Under the pieces are notes generated by a model. It worked only from the letters and a program-made list of their open reading frames with translations. It searched no databases and was not told the origin of the DNA. From JAGPDF01 sp052035735 (GTDB lineage Bacteria > Acidobacteriota > Thermoanaerobaculia > Multivoradales > JAGPDF01), in NCBI GenBank assembly GCA_052035735.1, contig JBPOHI010000086.1, positions 48,454 through 112,453 of the forward strand: DNA of 64,000 bases, given 5' to 3'. Position 1 is the first letter of the stretch. Each line of letters starts with the position of its first letter. A program made the translations under genes and the position numbers. Below, one piece after another: positions 17,641 to 25,668 of the stretch.

Positions 17641-18621
17641 ATGAAGCGCACGTCGCTCCTGACTCTCGCCGCATTCGCCGCCTCGACCGTGGTCTTCGCC
17701 ACGGCTCCCCTCGCCGCGCAGCAGCCGGCGCAGGTCGACAGCTCGATCGCCCCTTACTCCAAAGCCAGCGGAATCTCCGGCAACCTGAGCTCGATCGGCT
17801 CCGACACTCTCAACAACCTCATGACCTTCTGGGCCGAGGGCTTCTCGAAGCAGTATCCGAACGTCCGTATCCAGGTGGAAGGCAAGGGATCCTCGACCGC
17901 CCCGCCGGCCCTGATCGCCGGCACGGCGCAGCTCGGACCGATGAGCCGCCCGATGAAGGCCGAGGAGATCGACGAGTTCGAGAAGAAGTACGGCTACAAG
18001 CCATCTGCGGTGCGCGTCGCGGTCGACGGCCTGGCCGTCTACGTCAGCAAGGACAACCCGATCGAGAAGCTCACCCTGAAGCAGGTCGACGCGGTCTTCT
18101 CGAAGACCCGCAAGCGCGGCGGCAAGGACGCCAAGACCTGGGGAGACCTCGGGCTCACCGGCGAGTGGGCGAGCAAGCCGATCTCGCTCTACGGCCGCAA
18201 CTCGGCCTCGGGCACCTACGGCTACTTCAAAGAGGTCGCGCTCGCCAAGGGCGACTACAAGGAGACCGTCAAGGAGCAGCCGGGGTCGGCCTCGGTGGTC
18301 CAGGGCGTGACCGAAGACCGCTTCGGCATCGGCTACAGCGGCATCGGCTACCGCACCTCCGGCGTCAAGCCGCTGGCGCTCTCCGAGAAGGGCGACGTCT
18401 ACTACTCGACCAGCTCCGAGGATGTCCTCTCGGGCAAGTATCCGATCTCGCGCTACCTGTACGTCTACTACAACGCGGCACCCGGCAAGCCGGTCGATCC
18501 GCTGGTGCGCGAGTTCCTCCGCTTCGTCCAGTCGCGTGAAGGCCAGGAGACCGTGGTCAAGGACGGCTACCTGCCGATCCCCGGCAAGGTCGCGGCCGAG
18601 GAGCTGGCGAAGCTGCAGTAG
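17641..18621 (+). CDS. pstS: Phosphate-binding protein PstS
   Basis: Periplasmic phosphate-binding subunit of the high-affinity Pst ABC transporter. It has 326 residues with a signal peptide (MKRTSLLTLAAF, cleavage near LAAQQP). Phosphate-contact segments typical of PstS are visible: IGSDTLNNL, EGKGSSTAP and GRNSASGTYGYF. ATG 17641 follows GGAGGAATCACTT. A Pho box lies upstream and a terminator-like hairpin downstream, so pstS is probably made in excess over the permease genes. Confidence 0.95.
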   Translation: MKRTSLLTLAAFAASTVVFATAPLAAQQPAQVDSSIAPYSKASGISGNLSSIGSDTLNNLMTFWAEGFSKQYPNVRIQVEGKGSSTAPPALIAGTAQLGPMSRPMKAEEIDEFEKKYGYKPSAVRVAVDGLAVYVSKDNPIEKLTLKQVDAVFSKTRKRGGKDAKTWGDLGLTGEWASKPISLYGRNSASGTYGYFKEVALAKGDYKETVKEQPGSASVVQGVTEDRFGIGYSGIGYRTSGVKPLALSEKGDVYYSTSSEDVLSGKYPISRYLYVYYNAAPGKPVDPLVREFLRFVQSREGQETVVKDGYLPIPGKVAAEELAKLQ

Positions 18622-18640
18622 GCTTCTGGGAACAGCGAAG

Positions 18641-18676
18641 CCCGGCGACCCCTGCGCCGCCGGGTTTCCTGTTTTC
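18641..18676 (+). terminator. Hairpin between pstS and pstC, probable partial terminator
   Basis: CCCGGCG (18641-18647) pairs with CGCCGGG (18658-18664) and is followed by the T-rich TTTCCTGTTTT. This suits an attenuator that lets most transcripts end after pstS while some continue into pstCAB. Confidence 0.6.
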
Positions 18677-18698
18677 CGGTCCCTCTCTATCGACTCTC

Positions 18699-20981
18699 AT
18701 GGTTACTCGCGACGGCAGCCTCCCGCCCGCCTCTCCGGACGACCGCGCCGTCGAGGGGCCTCCCCGAGCCGCACAGCGCCCGGCCTCGCCTGCACAGGGC
18801 CGCACAGCCTCACGCCGGCTCGTCGTCGATCGCGCCGCGCGCTGGGTGGTCACCGGAGGAGGCATGGCGATCATCGCCAGCATCCTCGGCATCCTCTTCT
18901 TCATCCTGCTCGAGGTGCTTCCTCTCACCCGCTCGGCGCGAATCGAGATCGGCGAAAGCGTCCGGCTCGAGCATCCTGTCGAGGCGCTTACCGTGGACGA
19001 GTATCAGACCCACGCCGCGCTGCTCGAGCCGGGTGGCAGGATCCAGATCGTTCGCCTCGCCGACGGCGCGGTGGTCGCCGAGCGACTGCTCGCCGGCGAG
19101 GGCCTGCTCGCCGCGCGTGTCCCGCCGGGCGGCACCGCCGTCACCGCTTCTACCAGCGACGGTCGCGTCCTGGCGCAGACGATCGACTGGCGAACCGAGT
19201 TCAGGAGCGATGGGACGCGCACGGTGCACCCCGAGTTCCCCGAGCCGGTGGCCATCCAGCTCGATCCCGAGCACCGAGTCCTCGGCGCCTTCGCGGCGCA
19301 AGTCGACGGCCAGGATCGTGCCGCCGCGGCGGCCCAGCTCGCCGACGGAGCGGTCGCGGTCGTTCGGCGCGACGCGGTCGAGAACGCCTTCTCGGGCGAG
19401 ATCGTGCGCTCCGAGACGACGCTGCGCTTCGCACCGGTTCCGCGACTCACCCACCTGCTCATCGACCGCGATCAGGTGAATCTCTTCGGCGGCACGGCCA
19501 CGGGTGACATCTACTGGTGGAAACTCGACGAGGGCGACGACTTCCCGCCGCAGGTCACTTCGGCGGGCGCCTTCGAGATCACCGCCATGAGCTTTCTCAT
19601 CGGCGACCGCTCGCTCGTCGTCGGGCAGGCGAACGGCAATCTCTCGGTCTGGTTTCCGGTTCGGCCGCAAGGCGAAGAGGCGTTCGTCCTCCAGCGGATT
19701 CACGACTTTCCCCGGCACGAGCGGGCGATCCGGCTCCTCGCACCCTCGCAGCGCAACCGTACCTTCCTCGCCCAGGACGACGGCGGCGAGCTCGGGATCT
19801 ACTTCTCGACTTCGGAACGCACGCTGTGGAAGGGCCGCTCTCCGGTCGAAGGCTCGACCGCGCTGACGATGTCGCCCAAGGGCGACGGCGCCTTCGTCGC
19901 CGGCCCCGGCAAGCTCGCCTTCGCGAGCATCTCGAATCCGCATCCCGAAATCTCGTGGAAGGCGCTGTTCGGCAAGGTCTTCTACGAGGGCTACGAGCAG
20001 CCCGAGTACGCCTGGCAGTCGACCGGCGGCACCGACGACTTCGAGCCCAAGCTGTCGCTCACGCCGCTCGTCGTCGGCACGCTCAAGGGGACGTTCTACT
20101 CCCTCCTGCTGGCGATTCCTCTGGGCATCCTCGGCGCCATGTTCGCGTCGCAGTTCCTGCACCCGAGACTTCTCGCCTTCATCAAACCGACGGTGGAGAT
20201 CATGGCGGCCCTGCCGTCGGTCGTGCTCGGATTCCTCGCCGGGCTCTGGCTCGCCCCGGCGCTCGAGCGCTACTTCCCGGCGCTCATTCTGCTCTTTCTC
20301 GTCCTGCCGCTGTTCGTCTGGCTCGCCGGCGTGGCCTGGCACGCGGTGCCGCTGCGCATCCGCGGGCGCTACCCCTCCGGTTCGGAGATCGTGCTCTACC
20401 TGCTCGCGGTGGTCGCCGGCCTGATCGCCTGCTTCGAGGGCTCGGAGCTCTTCGAACGATTTGCCTTCGGCGGCAGCTTCCAGGGCTGGCTGCTCGGCGT
20501 CACCGGCATGCAGTACGACCAGCGCAACGCCGTGGTCGTCGGCCTGGCGATGGGCTTCGCGGTGATTCCGATCATCTTCGCGATCTCCGAAGACGCCTTC
20601 TCGAACGTCCCGCGCAACCTCGTCTCCGGCTCGCTGGCGCTCGGCGCCAACCGCTGGCAGACGGTGACGCGGGTCATCCTGCCGACCGCCTCACCGGGCA
20701 TCTTCTCGGCGATCATGATCGGTTTCGGCCGCGCCATCGGCGAGACCATGATCGTACTCATGGCGACCGGCAACACGCCGATCATGGAAATGAGCGCCTT
20801 CAACGGCTTCCGCACGCTGTCGGCGAACATCGCGGTGGAGATCCCCGAGGCGCCGTTCCGCGGCACGCTCTACCGCACGTTGTTTCTGGCCGCGCTGCTG
20901 CTGTTCACGCTCACATTCATCATCAACACCGCCGCCGAGCTGGTGCGCCAGCGGCTGCGACGGAAGTATGCGCAGCTTTAG
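18699..20981 (+). CDS. pstC: Phosphate ABC transporter permease PstC, large form
   Basis: Inner-membrane permease subunit of the Pst system. At 760 residues it is more than twice the length of E. coli PstC (319). The first transmembrane helix lies at about 53-75. About 380 residues of predicted periplasmic, beta-rich repeat sequence follow before the permease domain begins near residue 457. The cytoplasmic coupling loop EDAFSNVPRNLVSGSLALGA, which contacts the ATPase, is intact. Large PstC forms are known in some Proteobacteria. The N-terminal 40 residues are Pro/Arg-rich and the exact start is uncertain. Confidence 0.92.
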   Translation: MVTRDGSLPPASPDDRAVEGPPRAAQRPASPAQGRTASRRLVVDRAARWVVTGGGMAIIASILGILFFILLEVLPLTRSARIEIGESVRLEHPVEALTVDEYQTHAALLEPGGRIQIVRLADGAVVAERLLAGEGLLAARVPPGGTAVTASTSDGRVLAQTIDWRTEFRSDGTRTVHPEFPEPVAIQLDPEHRVLGAFAAQVDGQDRAAAAAQLADGAVAVVRRDAVENAFSGEIVRSETTLRFAPVPRLTHLLIDRDQVNLFGGTATGDIYWWKLDEGDDFPPQVTSAGAFEITAMSFLIGDRSLVVGQANGNLSVWFPVRPQGEEAFVLQRIHDFPRHERAIRLLAPSQRNRTFLAQDDGGELGIYFSTSERTLWKGRSPVEGSTALTMSPKGDGAFVAGPGKLAFASISNPHPEISWKALFGKVFYEGYEQPEYAWQSTGGTDDFEPKLSLTPLVVGTLKGTFYSLLLAIPLGILGAMFASQFLHPRLLAFIKPTVEIMAALPSVVLGFLAGLWLAPALERYFPALILLFLVLPLFVWLAGVAWHAVPLRIRGRYPSGSEIVLYLLAVVAGLIACFEGSELFERFAFGGSFQGWLLGVTGMQYDQRNAVVVGLAMGFAVIPIIFAISEDAFSNVPRNLVSGSLALGANRWQTVTRVILPTASPGIFSAIMIGFGRAIGETMIVLMATGNTPIMEMSAFNGFRTLSANIAVEIPEAPFRGTLYRTLFLAALLLFTLTFIINTAAELVRQRLRRKYAQL

Positions 20982-20999
20982 GCCCTGGGGGATTCGACG

Positions 21000-22646
21000 T
21001 TGACCGACAAGGACCGATCTGCGCGCCGCCGGCGCGAGTTCTTCGGCGTCTCGATGACCGCCCTTTGCGGCGGCGCCCTGGCGCTCAACCTGGTGCTCAT
21101 CCTCGGTCTCTTGACGGTGATCGGCTATCAGGGCGGCCGCTTCTTCTGGCAGAAGGACCTGCCCGAGTTCACCCTCACCGACGGCCGGAAGCTCCTGGGC
21201 GAAGTCCACCTCCAGCAGACGATCCCCGCCGCGACCGCCGGTGCCGGCGGCGAGCGCTTTCAGCTCCGCCTCGGAAATCGCGACCTGACCGGCGGCGACT
21301 TCAGCTGGGTCGACGCCTCGGCGATCTCGCGGCGCGAGCTGCCGGCCGACGCCGTCGTTCTCGAGCGCCTCGAGTGGGGGAACTTCTACGGCCGGATGGT
21401 CGAGCTCCGCCGCGGCGAGCAGCTGCTTGCCCAGGGGTCCGACGCCGTCTGGCGGGCCTTCCCTGCCCTGCACGAGGCCAAGCTCGCGGAACGCGACGCG
21501 ATCCGCAAACTGGAGCGCGGCGCGATCGGTGACGTCAACAGCGAAATCGAGCGCCTGCGGCTGGATGCCCGAAAGCTCGAGCTCGCCGCCCCTTCCGTAG
21601 AGGTCCGCGCCCGGCGCCAGGCGGCGATCGACTTGGCGCTCGCCGAGAAGCAGGCCGAGTACGAGCGGCTCGCCGCGGCGCTCTTCGCCAGACGCGAAGC
21701 CCTCACCGCAGAGACGCTCGTCATGGAGGCCGCCGACGGCTCGCGCAAGGAGATCGCGGTGGGCAACGTCGTGCGCGCCATCCGTCCCAACGAGCTCGGC
21801 GTGCCGGGGAAGCTCGCGCTCTACGCCTCGCGCGTCGGCGAGTTCGTCGCCGGCGAGCCGCGCGAATCCAACACCGAAGGCGGAATCTTTCCCGCCATCT
21901 TCGGCACCGTGATGATGGTCTTCCTGATGTCGTTCGCCGTCGTGCCGCTCGGCGTCCTCGCCGCGCTCTACTTGCGCGAGTACGCCAAGCAGGGCGCCCT
22001 CGTGCGCACGGTGCGCATCGCGGTCAACAACCTCGCCGGCGTGCCGTCGATCGTCTTCGGCGTCTTCGGACTCGGCTTCTTCGTCTATCTCGTCGGCGGC
22101 AACATCGACCGTCTGTTCTTCCCCGAAGCCCTGCCGACGCCCACCTTCGGCACCGGCGGTATCCTTTGGGGCGCTCTGACTCTCGCTCTGCTCACCGTAC
22201 CGGTGGTCATCGTCGCCACCGAAGAGGGACTCGCCGCCGTGCCGCAGATCGTCCGCGCCGGTTCGCTCGCGCTCGGCGCGACGAAGTGGGAGACGACCTG
22301 GAAGGTGGTCCTGCCGGCCGCGGCGCCCGGCATCCTGACCGGCGTGATCCTCGCCATGGCGCGCGCTGCGGGCGAGGTCGCCCCGCTGATGATCGTCGGT
22401 ATGGTCAAGCTGGCGCCGACGCTGCCGATCGACGGCGACTTCCCGTTCGTCCATTTCGAGCGCAAGTTCATGCACCTGGGTTTCCACATCTACGACGTCG
22501 GCTTTCAGAGCCCGAACGTCGATGCCACCAAGCCGCTGGTCTTCGCCACCGCCCTGCTGCTGATCCTGGTGGTGACAGCGATGAACCTGGTGGCGATCTC
22601 GATTCGCAACCGCCTGCGGCGCAAATACGCCGGCAGCGCAGTCTGA
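21000..22646 (+). CDS. pstA: Phosphate ABC transporter permease PstA, large form
   Basis: Second permease subunit, 548 residues against 296 in E. coli. After the first transmembrane helix (about 19-41) there is a periplasmic insertion of about 250 residues that includes a charged coiled coil (about 165-240). The permease core starts near residue 295 and carries the coupling loop EEGLAAVPQIVRAGSLALGA. The start shown is TTG 21000 behind GGGGGA, 18 bases after the pstC stop; an ATG at 21054 is the alternative. The insertion pairs with that of PstC and probably forms a joint periplasmic structure. Confidence 0.92.
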   Translation: MTDKDRSARRRREFFGVSMTALCGGALALNLVLILGLLTVIGYQGGRFFWQKDLPEFTLTDGRKLLGEVHLQQTIPAATAGAGGERFQLRLGNRDLTGGDFSWVDASAISRRELPADAVVLERLEWGNFYGRMVELRRGEQLLAQGSDAVWRAFPALHEAKLAERDAIRKLERGAIGDVNSEIERLRLDARKLELAAPSVEVRARRQAAIDLALAEKQAEYERLAAALFARREALTAETLVMEAADGSRKEIAVGNVVRAIRPNELGVPGKLALYASRVGEFVAGEPRESNTEGGIFPAIFGTVMMVFLMSFAVVPLGVLAALYLREYAKQGALVRTVRIAVNNLAGVPSIVFGVFGLGFFVYLVGGNIDRLFFPEALPTPTFGTGGILWGALTLALLTVPVVIVATEEGLAAVPQIVRAGSLALGATKWETTWKVVLPAAAPGILTGVILAMARAAGEVAPLMIVGMVKLAPTLPIDGDFPFVHFERKFMHLGFHIYDVGFQSPNVDATKPLVFATALLLILVVTAMNLVAISIRNRLRRKYAGSAV

Positions 22647-22658
22647 GGAAGCAGGTTT

Positions 22659-23549
22659 ATGATCGCCTCCCACACAACCGAGGAGCATCCGATGGTCGAT
22701 GTCGAGCGAACCCGTCCGGCGGAGTTCCAGGCTGGCTACCTGCCGGCGCCAGAGGCCTCTGTCGCCGGCGATCCGGCCCTGCGACCGTCGATCGCGAATC
22801 CGATCCTCGAGATCGAGCGGCTCAGCCTCTGGTACGGTAAGAAGCTGGCGTTGAAGGAGATCTCGCTCCAGATCCCCGACAAGCAGATCACCGCCTTCAT
22901 CGGACCTTCGGGTTGTGGCAAGTCGACCCTCCTGCGCTGCATCAACCGTCTGAACGACCTGATCGACGACGTGCACATTGACGGCCGGATCCTGTTCGAA
23001 AAGCGCGACATTCACGCCCCTGAGGTCGAGATCAACGCGCTGCGCAAGCGCATCGGCATGGTCTTCCAGAAGTCGAACCCGTTTCCCAAGTCGATCTACG
23101 AGAACGTTGCCTACGGTTGCCGGATCCAGGGGATCAACAAGCGCAGCCTCCTCGACGAGATCGTCGAGCGCAGCCTGCGCGGCGCCGCGATCTGGGACGA
23201 GGTGAAGGACCGCCTCGACGAGAGCGCCTTGGGCATGTCCGGCGGTCAGCAGCAACGGCTGTGCATCGCGCGGGCGATTGCCGTCGAACCCGAGGTGATC
23301 CTGCTCGACGAGCCGTGCTCGGCGCTCGACCCGATCGCAACCGCGAAAATCGAAGAATTGATGGAAGACCTGAAGAAGCAGTACACCCTGGTCATCGTCA
23401 CCCACAACATGCAGCAGGCGTCGCGGGTCTCCGACTACACCGCATTCCTCTACATGGGCGAGCTCATCGAGTACGGCCTGACCCGCCAGCTCTTCCTCAA
23501 CCCGATGAAGAAGCAGACCGAGGACTACATCACCGGCCGCTTTGGCTAG
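22659..23549 (+). CDS. pstB: Phosphate ABC transporter ATPase PstB
   Basis: ATP-hydrolysing subunit driving phosphate import. Walker A GPSGCGKST is at residues 82-90, the signature MSGGQQQR begins at 193, Walker B VILLDEP begins at 213, and the H-loop lies in VTHNMQQA. All key residues are intact. The protein has 296 residues, about 40 more than E. coli PstB because of an N-terminal extension. ATG 22692, after GAGGAGCATCCG, is an equally good start and would shorten the extension. No phoU follows, unlike the classical operon. The stop codon lies inside a 31-bp tandem repeat. Confidence 0.96.
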   Translation: MIASHTTEEHPMVDVERTRPAEFQAGYLPAPEASVAGDPALRPSIANPILEIERLSLWYGKKLALKEISLQIPDKQITAFIGPSGCGKSTLLRCINRLNDLIDDVHIDGRILFEKRDIHAPEVEINALRKRIGMVFQKSNPFPKSIYENVAYGCRIQGINKRSLLDEIVERSLRGAAIWDEVKDRLDESALGMSGGQQQRLCIARAIAVEPEVILLDEPCSALDPIATAKIEELMEDLKKQYTLVIVTHNMQQASRVSDYTAFLYMGELIEYGLTRQLFLNPMKKQTEDYITGRFG

Positions 23550-23556
23550 AGCGGCC
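23535..23556. terminator. Hairpin at the pstB stop codon
   Basis: GGCCGCT-TTGGCTAG-AGCGGCC: a 7-bp perfect stem with an 8-base loop that contains the pstB stop. It has no T tract, so it may act as a mild or Rho-assisted end for the two converging genes. Confidence 0.4.
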
Positions 23557-23619
23557 GTTCCAGCATCCCGCTTTGGCTAAAGCGGCCGTCCCAGCATCCC
23601 GCCTTGGCTAAAGCGGCTG
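23540..23619. repeat. 31-bp tandem repeat, 2.6 copies
   Basis: Units at 23540-23570, 23571-23601 and a partial one at 23602-23619 differ at only a few positions. The first copy carries the pstB stop codon (plus strand). The third copy carries the stop of the reductase gene (minus strand), which is the complement of the same CTA/TAG-type word. Confidence 0.9.
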
Positions 23620-25029
23620 CGCCGAGGTTTCGTCGAGCGCCGCGAGCATCTCCGCCACGCGCCCGAACTTGACCCGCGGGCGACCGGCGGCGCGGCCGCG
23701 CTCGACCTCGAGCTGGTCGAGGCGCTTCCAGGCGGCGAAGTCGACTGGGCGAACTCCGCGCGCCGCGAGCAGCTCGTCGATCGAACCGCGGGCTGCGCGG
23801 GTGGCTTGCGGCAGGTCCTCGAGCACGGCCATGGCGGTCTCGGTGCCGTCGGGCTTGTTGCTGCCGATGAGCCCGGTCGGACCGCGCTTGACCCAACCCG
23901 CAACGTAGAGACCCCGCAGGGGCTCCCCGGACGCCGGGTCGATCACTCTCCCGCCGCGATTGGGGATGATCGCCGCCTGCAAGTCGAACGGCAGGTCGGC
24001 GAGCGGCAGCGACCGATATCCCACCGCGCGGACGACCAGTCCCGCCGGCAGGGAGAATCTCTCGCCGGTCCCCGAAGCGCGGACGCCACCCGCATCCCCC
24101 ACCAGCCGGTTGCGCTCGAGGCAGACGCCGGTCACGCGTCCGCTCTCCCCCTCGATCGCCACCGGCGAGACGCGAAAGCGCAGGTGAATCCGCCGCGGGG
24201 CGCCGGTCGACGTGCGCTGCGAGATGGCGCGCAGCAGCTCCATGTTCTTCTGCGCCTGCGGATCGTCGGCGAGCTCCTGCTCGCTGCCTGGATCGAGCTC
24301 GAGCTCGCGCGGGTCGACGACGAGGTCGACACCCTCGAGCTGGGCGAGCTCCTTGAGCTCGCCCGGCGACCACTTCGCCTGCACCGGGCCGCGTCGGACG
24401 AGGAAGTGGACGTCGCGGATGCGGCTAGCCTGAAGCTGCGCCAGCGCGGCGTCGTAGATATCGGTGCTCGCGAGATCCGACGGATTGCGACCGAGGATCC
24501 GCGCGACGTCCACGGCGACATTGCCGGCGCCGACCACGGCAGCGACGGCGCAGTCGAGATCGACGGGCAGATCGACGAAGTCGGGGTGAGCGCTGTACCA
24601 AGCGACCAGCGCGGTCGAGGAGTGGCTGCCTGCGAGGTCCTCTCCGGCGACACCGAGACGGCGGTCGCTCTGCCCTCCCACGGCGATGACGACCGCTGCG
24701 TAGCGCTCCTTGAGGTCGGCCAGCGTGAGGTCGCGTCCAAGCTCGACGTTGCCCAGGAAGCGCACCCGCGGGTCGAGCGCCACGCGCTCGAAGACCCGCA
24801 CGACCTCCTTGATCTTCGCGTGGTCCGGAGCGACGCCGAAGCGCACCAGGCCGTAGGGCGTCGGCAACCGGTCGAAGAGATCGACCCGCAGGTCCGAGCC
24901 GCCGGCGGCGGAGCTCTGCGCGAGCAGCGTCGCAGCGGTGTAGAACCCGGCCGGACCGGCGCCGACGATGGCGATCCGGGACGTACGGTCGGCTGACAGC
25001 GCAGAGGTGCTCGCGGAGTCCGGCGGCAT
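23608..25029 (-). CDS. FprA-like ferredoxin/adrenodoxin-NADP reductase
   Basis: A flavoprotein of about 473 residues that moves electrons between NADPH and ferredoxin-type partners. The FAD-binding Rossmann motif VGAGPAGFYTA lies near residue 20, followed by DRLPTPYGLVRFGVAPDH, a hallmark of the FprA/adrenodoxin reductase group. The NADP site is seen as VVGAGNVAVDVARIL. The late GWVKRGPTGLIGSNKPD segment, which closes the flavin site, is also present. The start is placed at ATG 25027-25029 just before the Rossmann fold. It converges on pstB, and no ferredoxin gene adjoins it. Confidence 0.9.
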   Translation of the reverse strand: MPPDSASTSALSADRTSRIAIVGAGPAGFYTAATLLAQSSAAGGSDLRVDLFDRLPTPYGLVRFGVAPDHAKIKEVVRVFERVALDPRVRFLGNVELGRDLTLADLKERYAAVVIAVGGQSDRRLGVAGEDLAGSHSSTALVAWYSAHPDFVDLPVDLDCAVAAVVGAGNVAVDVARILGRNPSDLASTDIYDAALAQLQASRIRDVHFLVRRGPVQAKWSPGELKELAQLEGVDLVVDPRELELDPGSEQELADDPQAQKNMELLRAISQRTSTGAPRRIHLRFRVSPVAIEGESGRVTGVCLERNRLVGDAGGVRASGTGERFSLPAGLVVRAVGYRSLPLADLPFDLQAAIIPNRGGRVIDPASGEPLRGLYVAGWVKRGPTGLIGSNKPDGTETAMAVLEDLPQATRAARGSIDELLAARGVRPVDFAAWKRLDQLEVERGRAAGRPRVKFGRVAEMLAALDETSAQPL

Positions 25030-25076
25030 CGTGGGTGAGAATACAACGAGCGGCGCCCGATTCCGGGCGGGAGAGC

Positions 25077-25580
25077 CTACGATTCGCTCGTCTTCAACTG
25101 CCGGCGGAGCTTGCCGAGCGTCCGGTTGACCGGGTTGTTGCGCGACAGGAAGCCGATCACCGGCCGCTTGCGCACGCCGATCTCGGCCTGCAGGCCGCGC
25201 AGCGCGGCATTGCGCGGATCGAGAGCGAGCCCCTGGGCGATGGCGTGGACGGCGCCCTTGCGGTTCTTCGCCAAGACCTGCACCCGGGCCAGATTGAGGT
25301 GACAATCGGGATGGTAGAACTGCGCGCGAACGGCATGCTCGCAGAGGCGCAGGCCTTCCTTCACCTGTCGCTGATAGCGCGCGATGCCGTAGCCGAGGAA
25401 CGAATACGCGACGCCAGGAATGTGCTCCGAAAGACCGCGCTCCTTGACCAGATCGGCGAGGATCGTGAGACCCCGGCTCCAGTCGCCAGCGCGACAGATG
25501 TCGATCGCCGCTTCGGCGGCGGCGCGCGGCGTGCCGCTCTCGCCCGCGGAACCGTTCTCGGAGTCGATGCGGCTGGACAT
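25077..25580 (-). CDS. Small TPR-like protein
   Basis: About 167 residues of helical, TPR-like sequence (AIDICRAGDWSRGLTILADL, then VAYSFLGYGIARYQ, then HPDCHLNLARVQVLAKNRK). These probably form three to four repeats, followed by a basic C-terminal tail (RRQLKTSES end). No signal peptide or membrane segment is seen, so it is likely cytoplasmic. Of two nearby ATGs the one at 25580 is better spaced from GGGAG. It is divergent from the TPR/cyclic-nucleotide gene, which also begins with TPRs, so the two may be functionally related (inference). Confidence 0.65.
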   Translation of the reverse strand: MSSRIDSENGSAGESGTPRAAAEAAIDICRAGDWSRGLTILADLVKERGLSEHIPGVAYSFLGYGIARYQRQVKEGLRLCEHAVRAQFYHPDCHLNLARVQVLAKNRKGAVHAIAQGLALDPRNAALRGLQAEIGVRKRPVIGFLSRNNPVNRTLGKLRRQLKTSES

Positions 25581-25668
25581 CGGTTCCATCTCCCTTCGTC
25601 GCCTTCGCCCGTCCGGGCCCGTGTTAGACTTTTTGCATTGTCGCGCTTCTAGCGGCCGGTGACAAGCG

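Noticed and set aside
20691..23405. Long minus-strand frame opposite pstC, pstA and pstB
   Set aside because: It covers three well-supported genes and has shadow-type composition with no recognisable motif.
23540..23619. Possible CRISPR-like repeat
   Set aside because: The 31-bp units are directly adjacent with no spacers and no cas gene is near.
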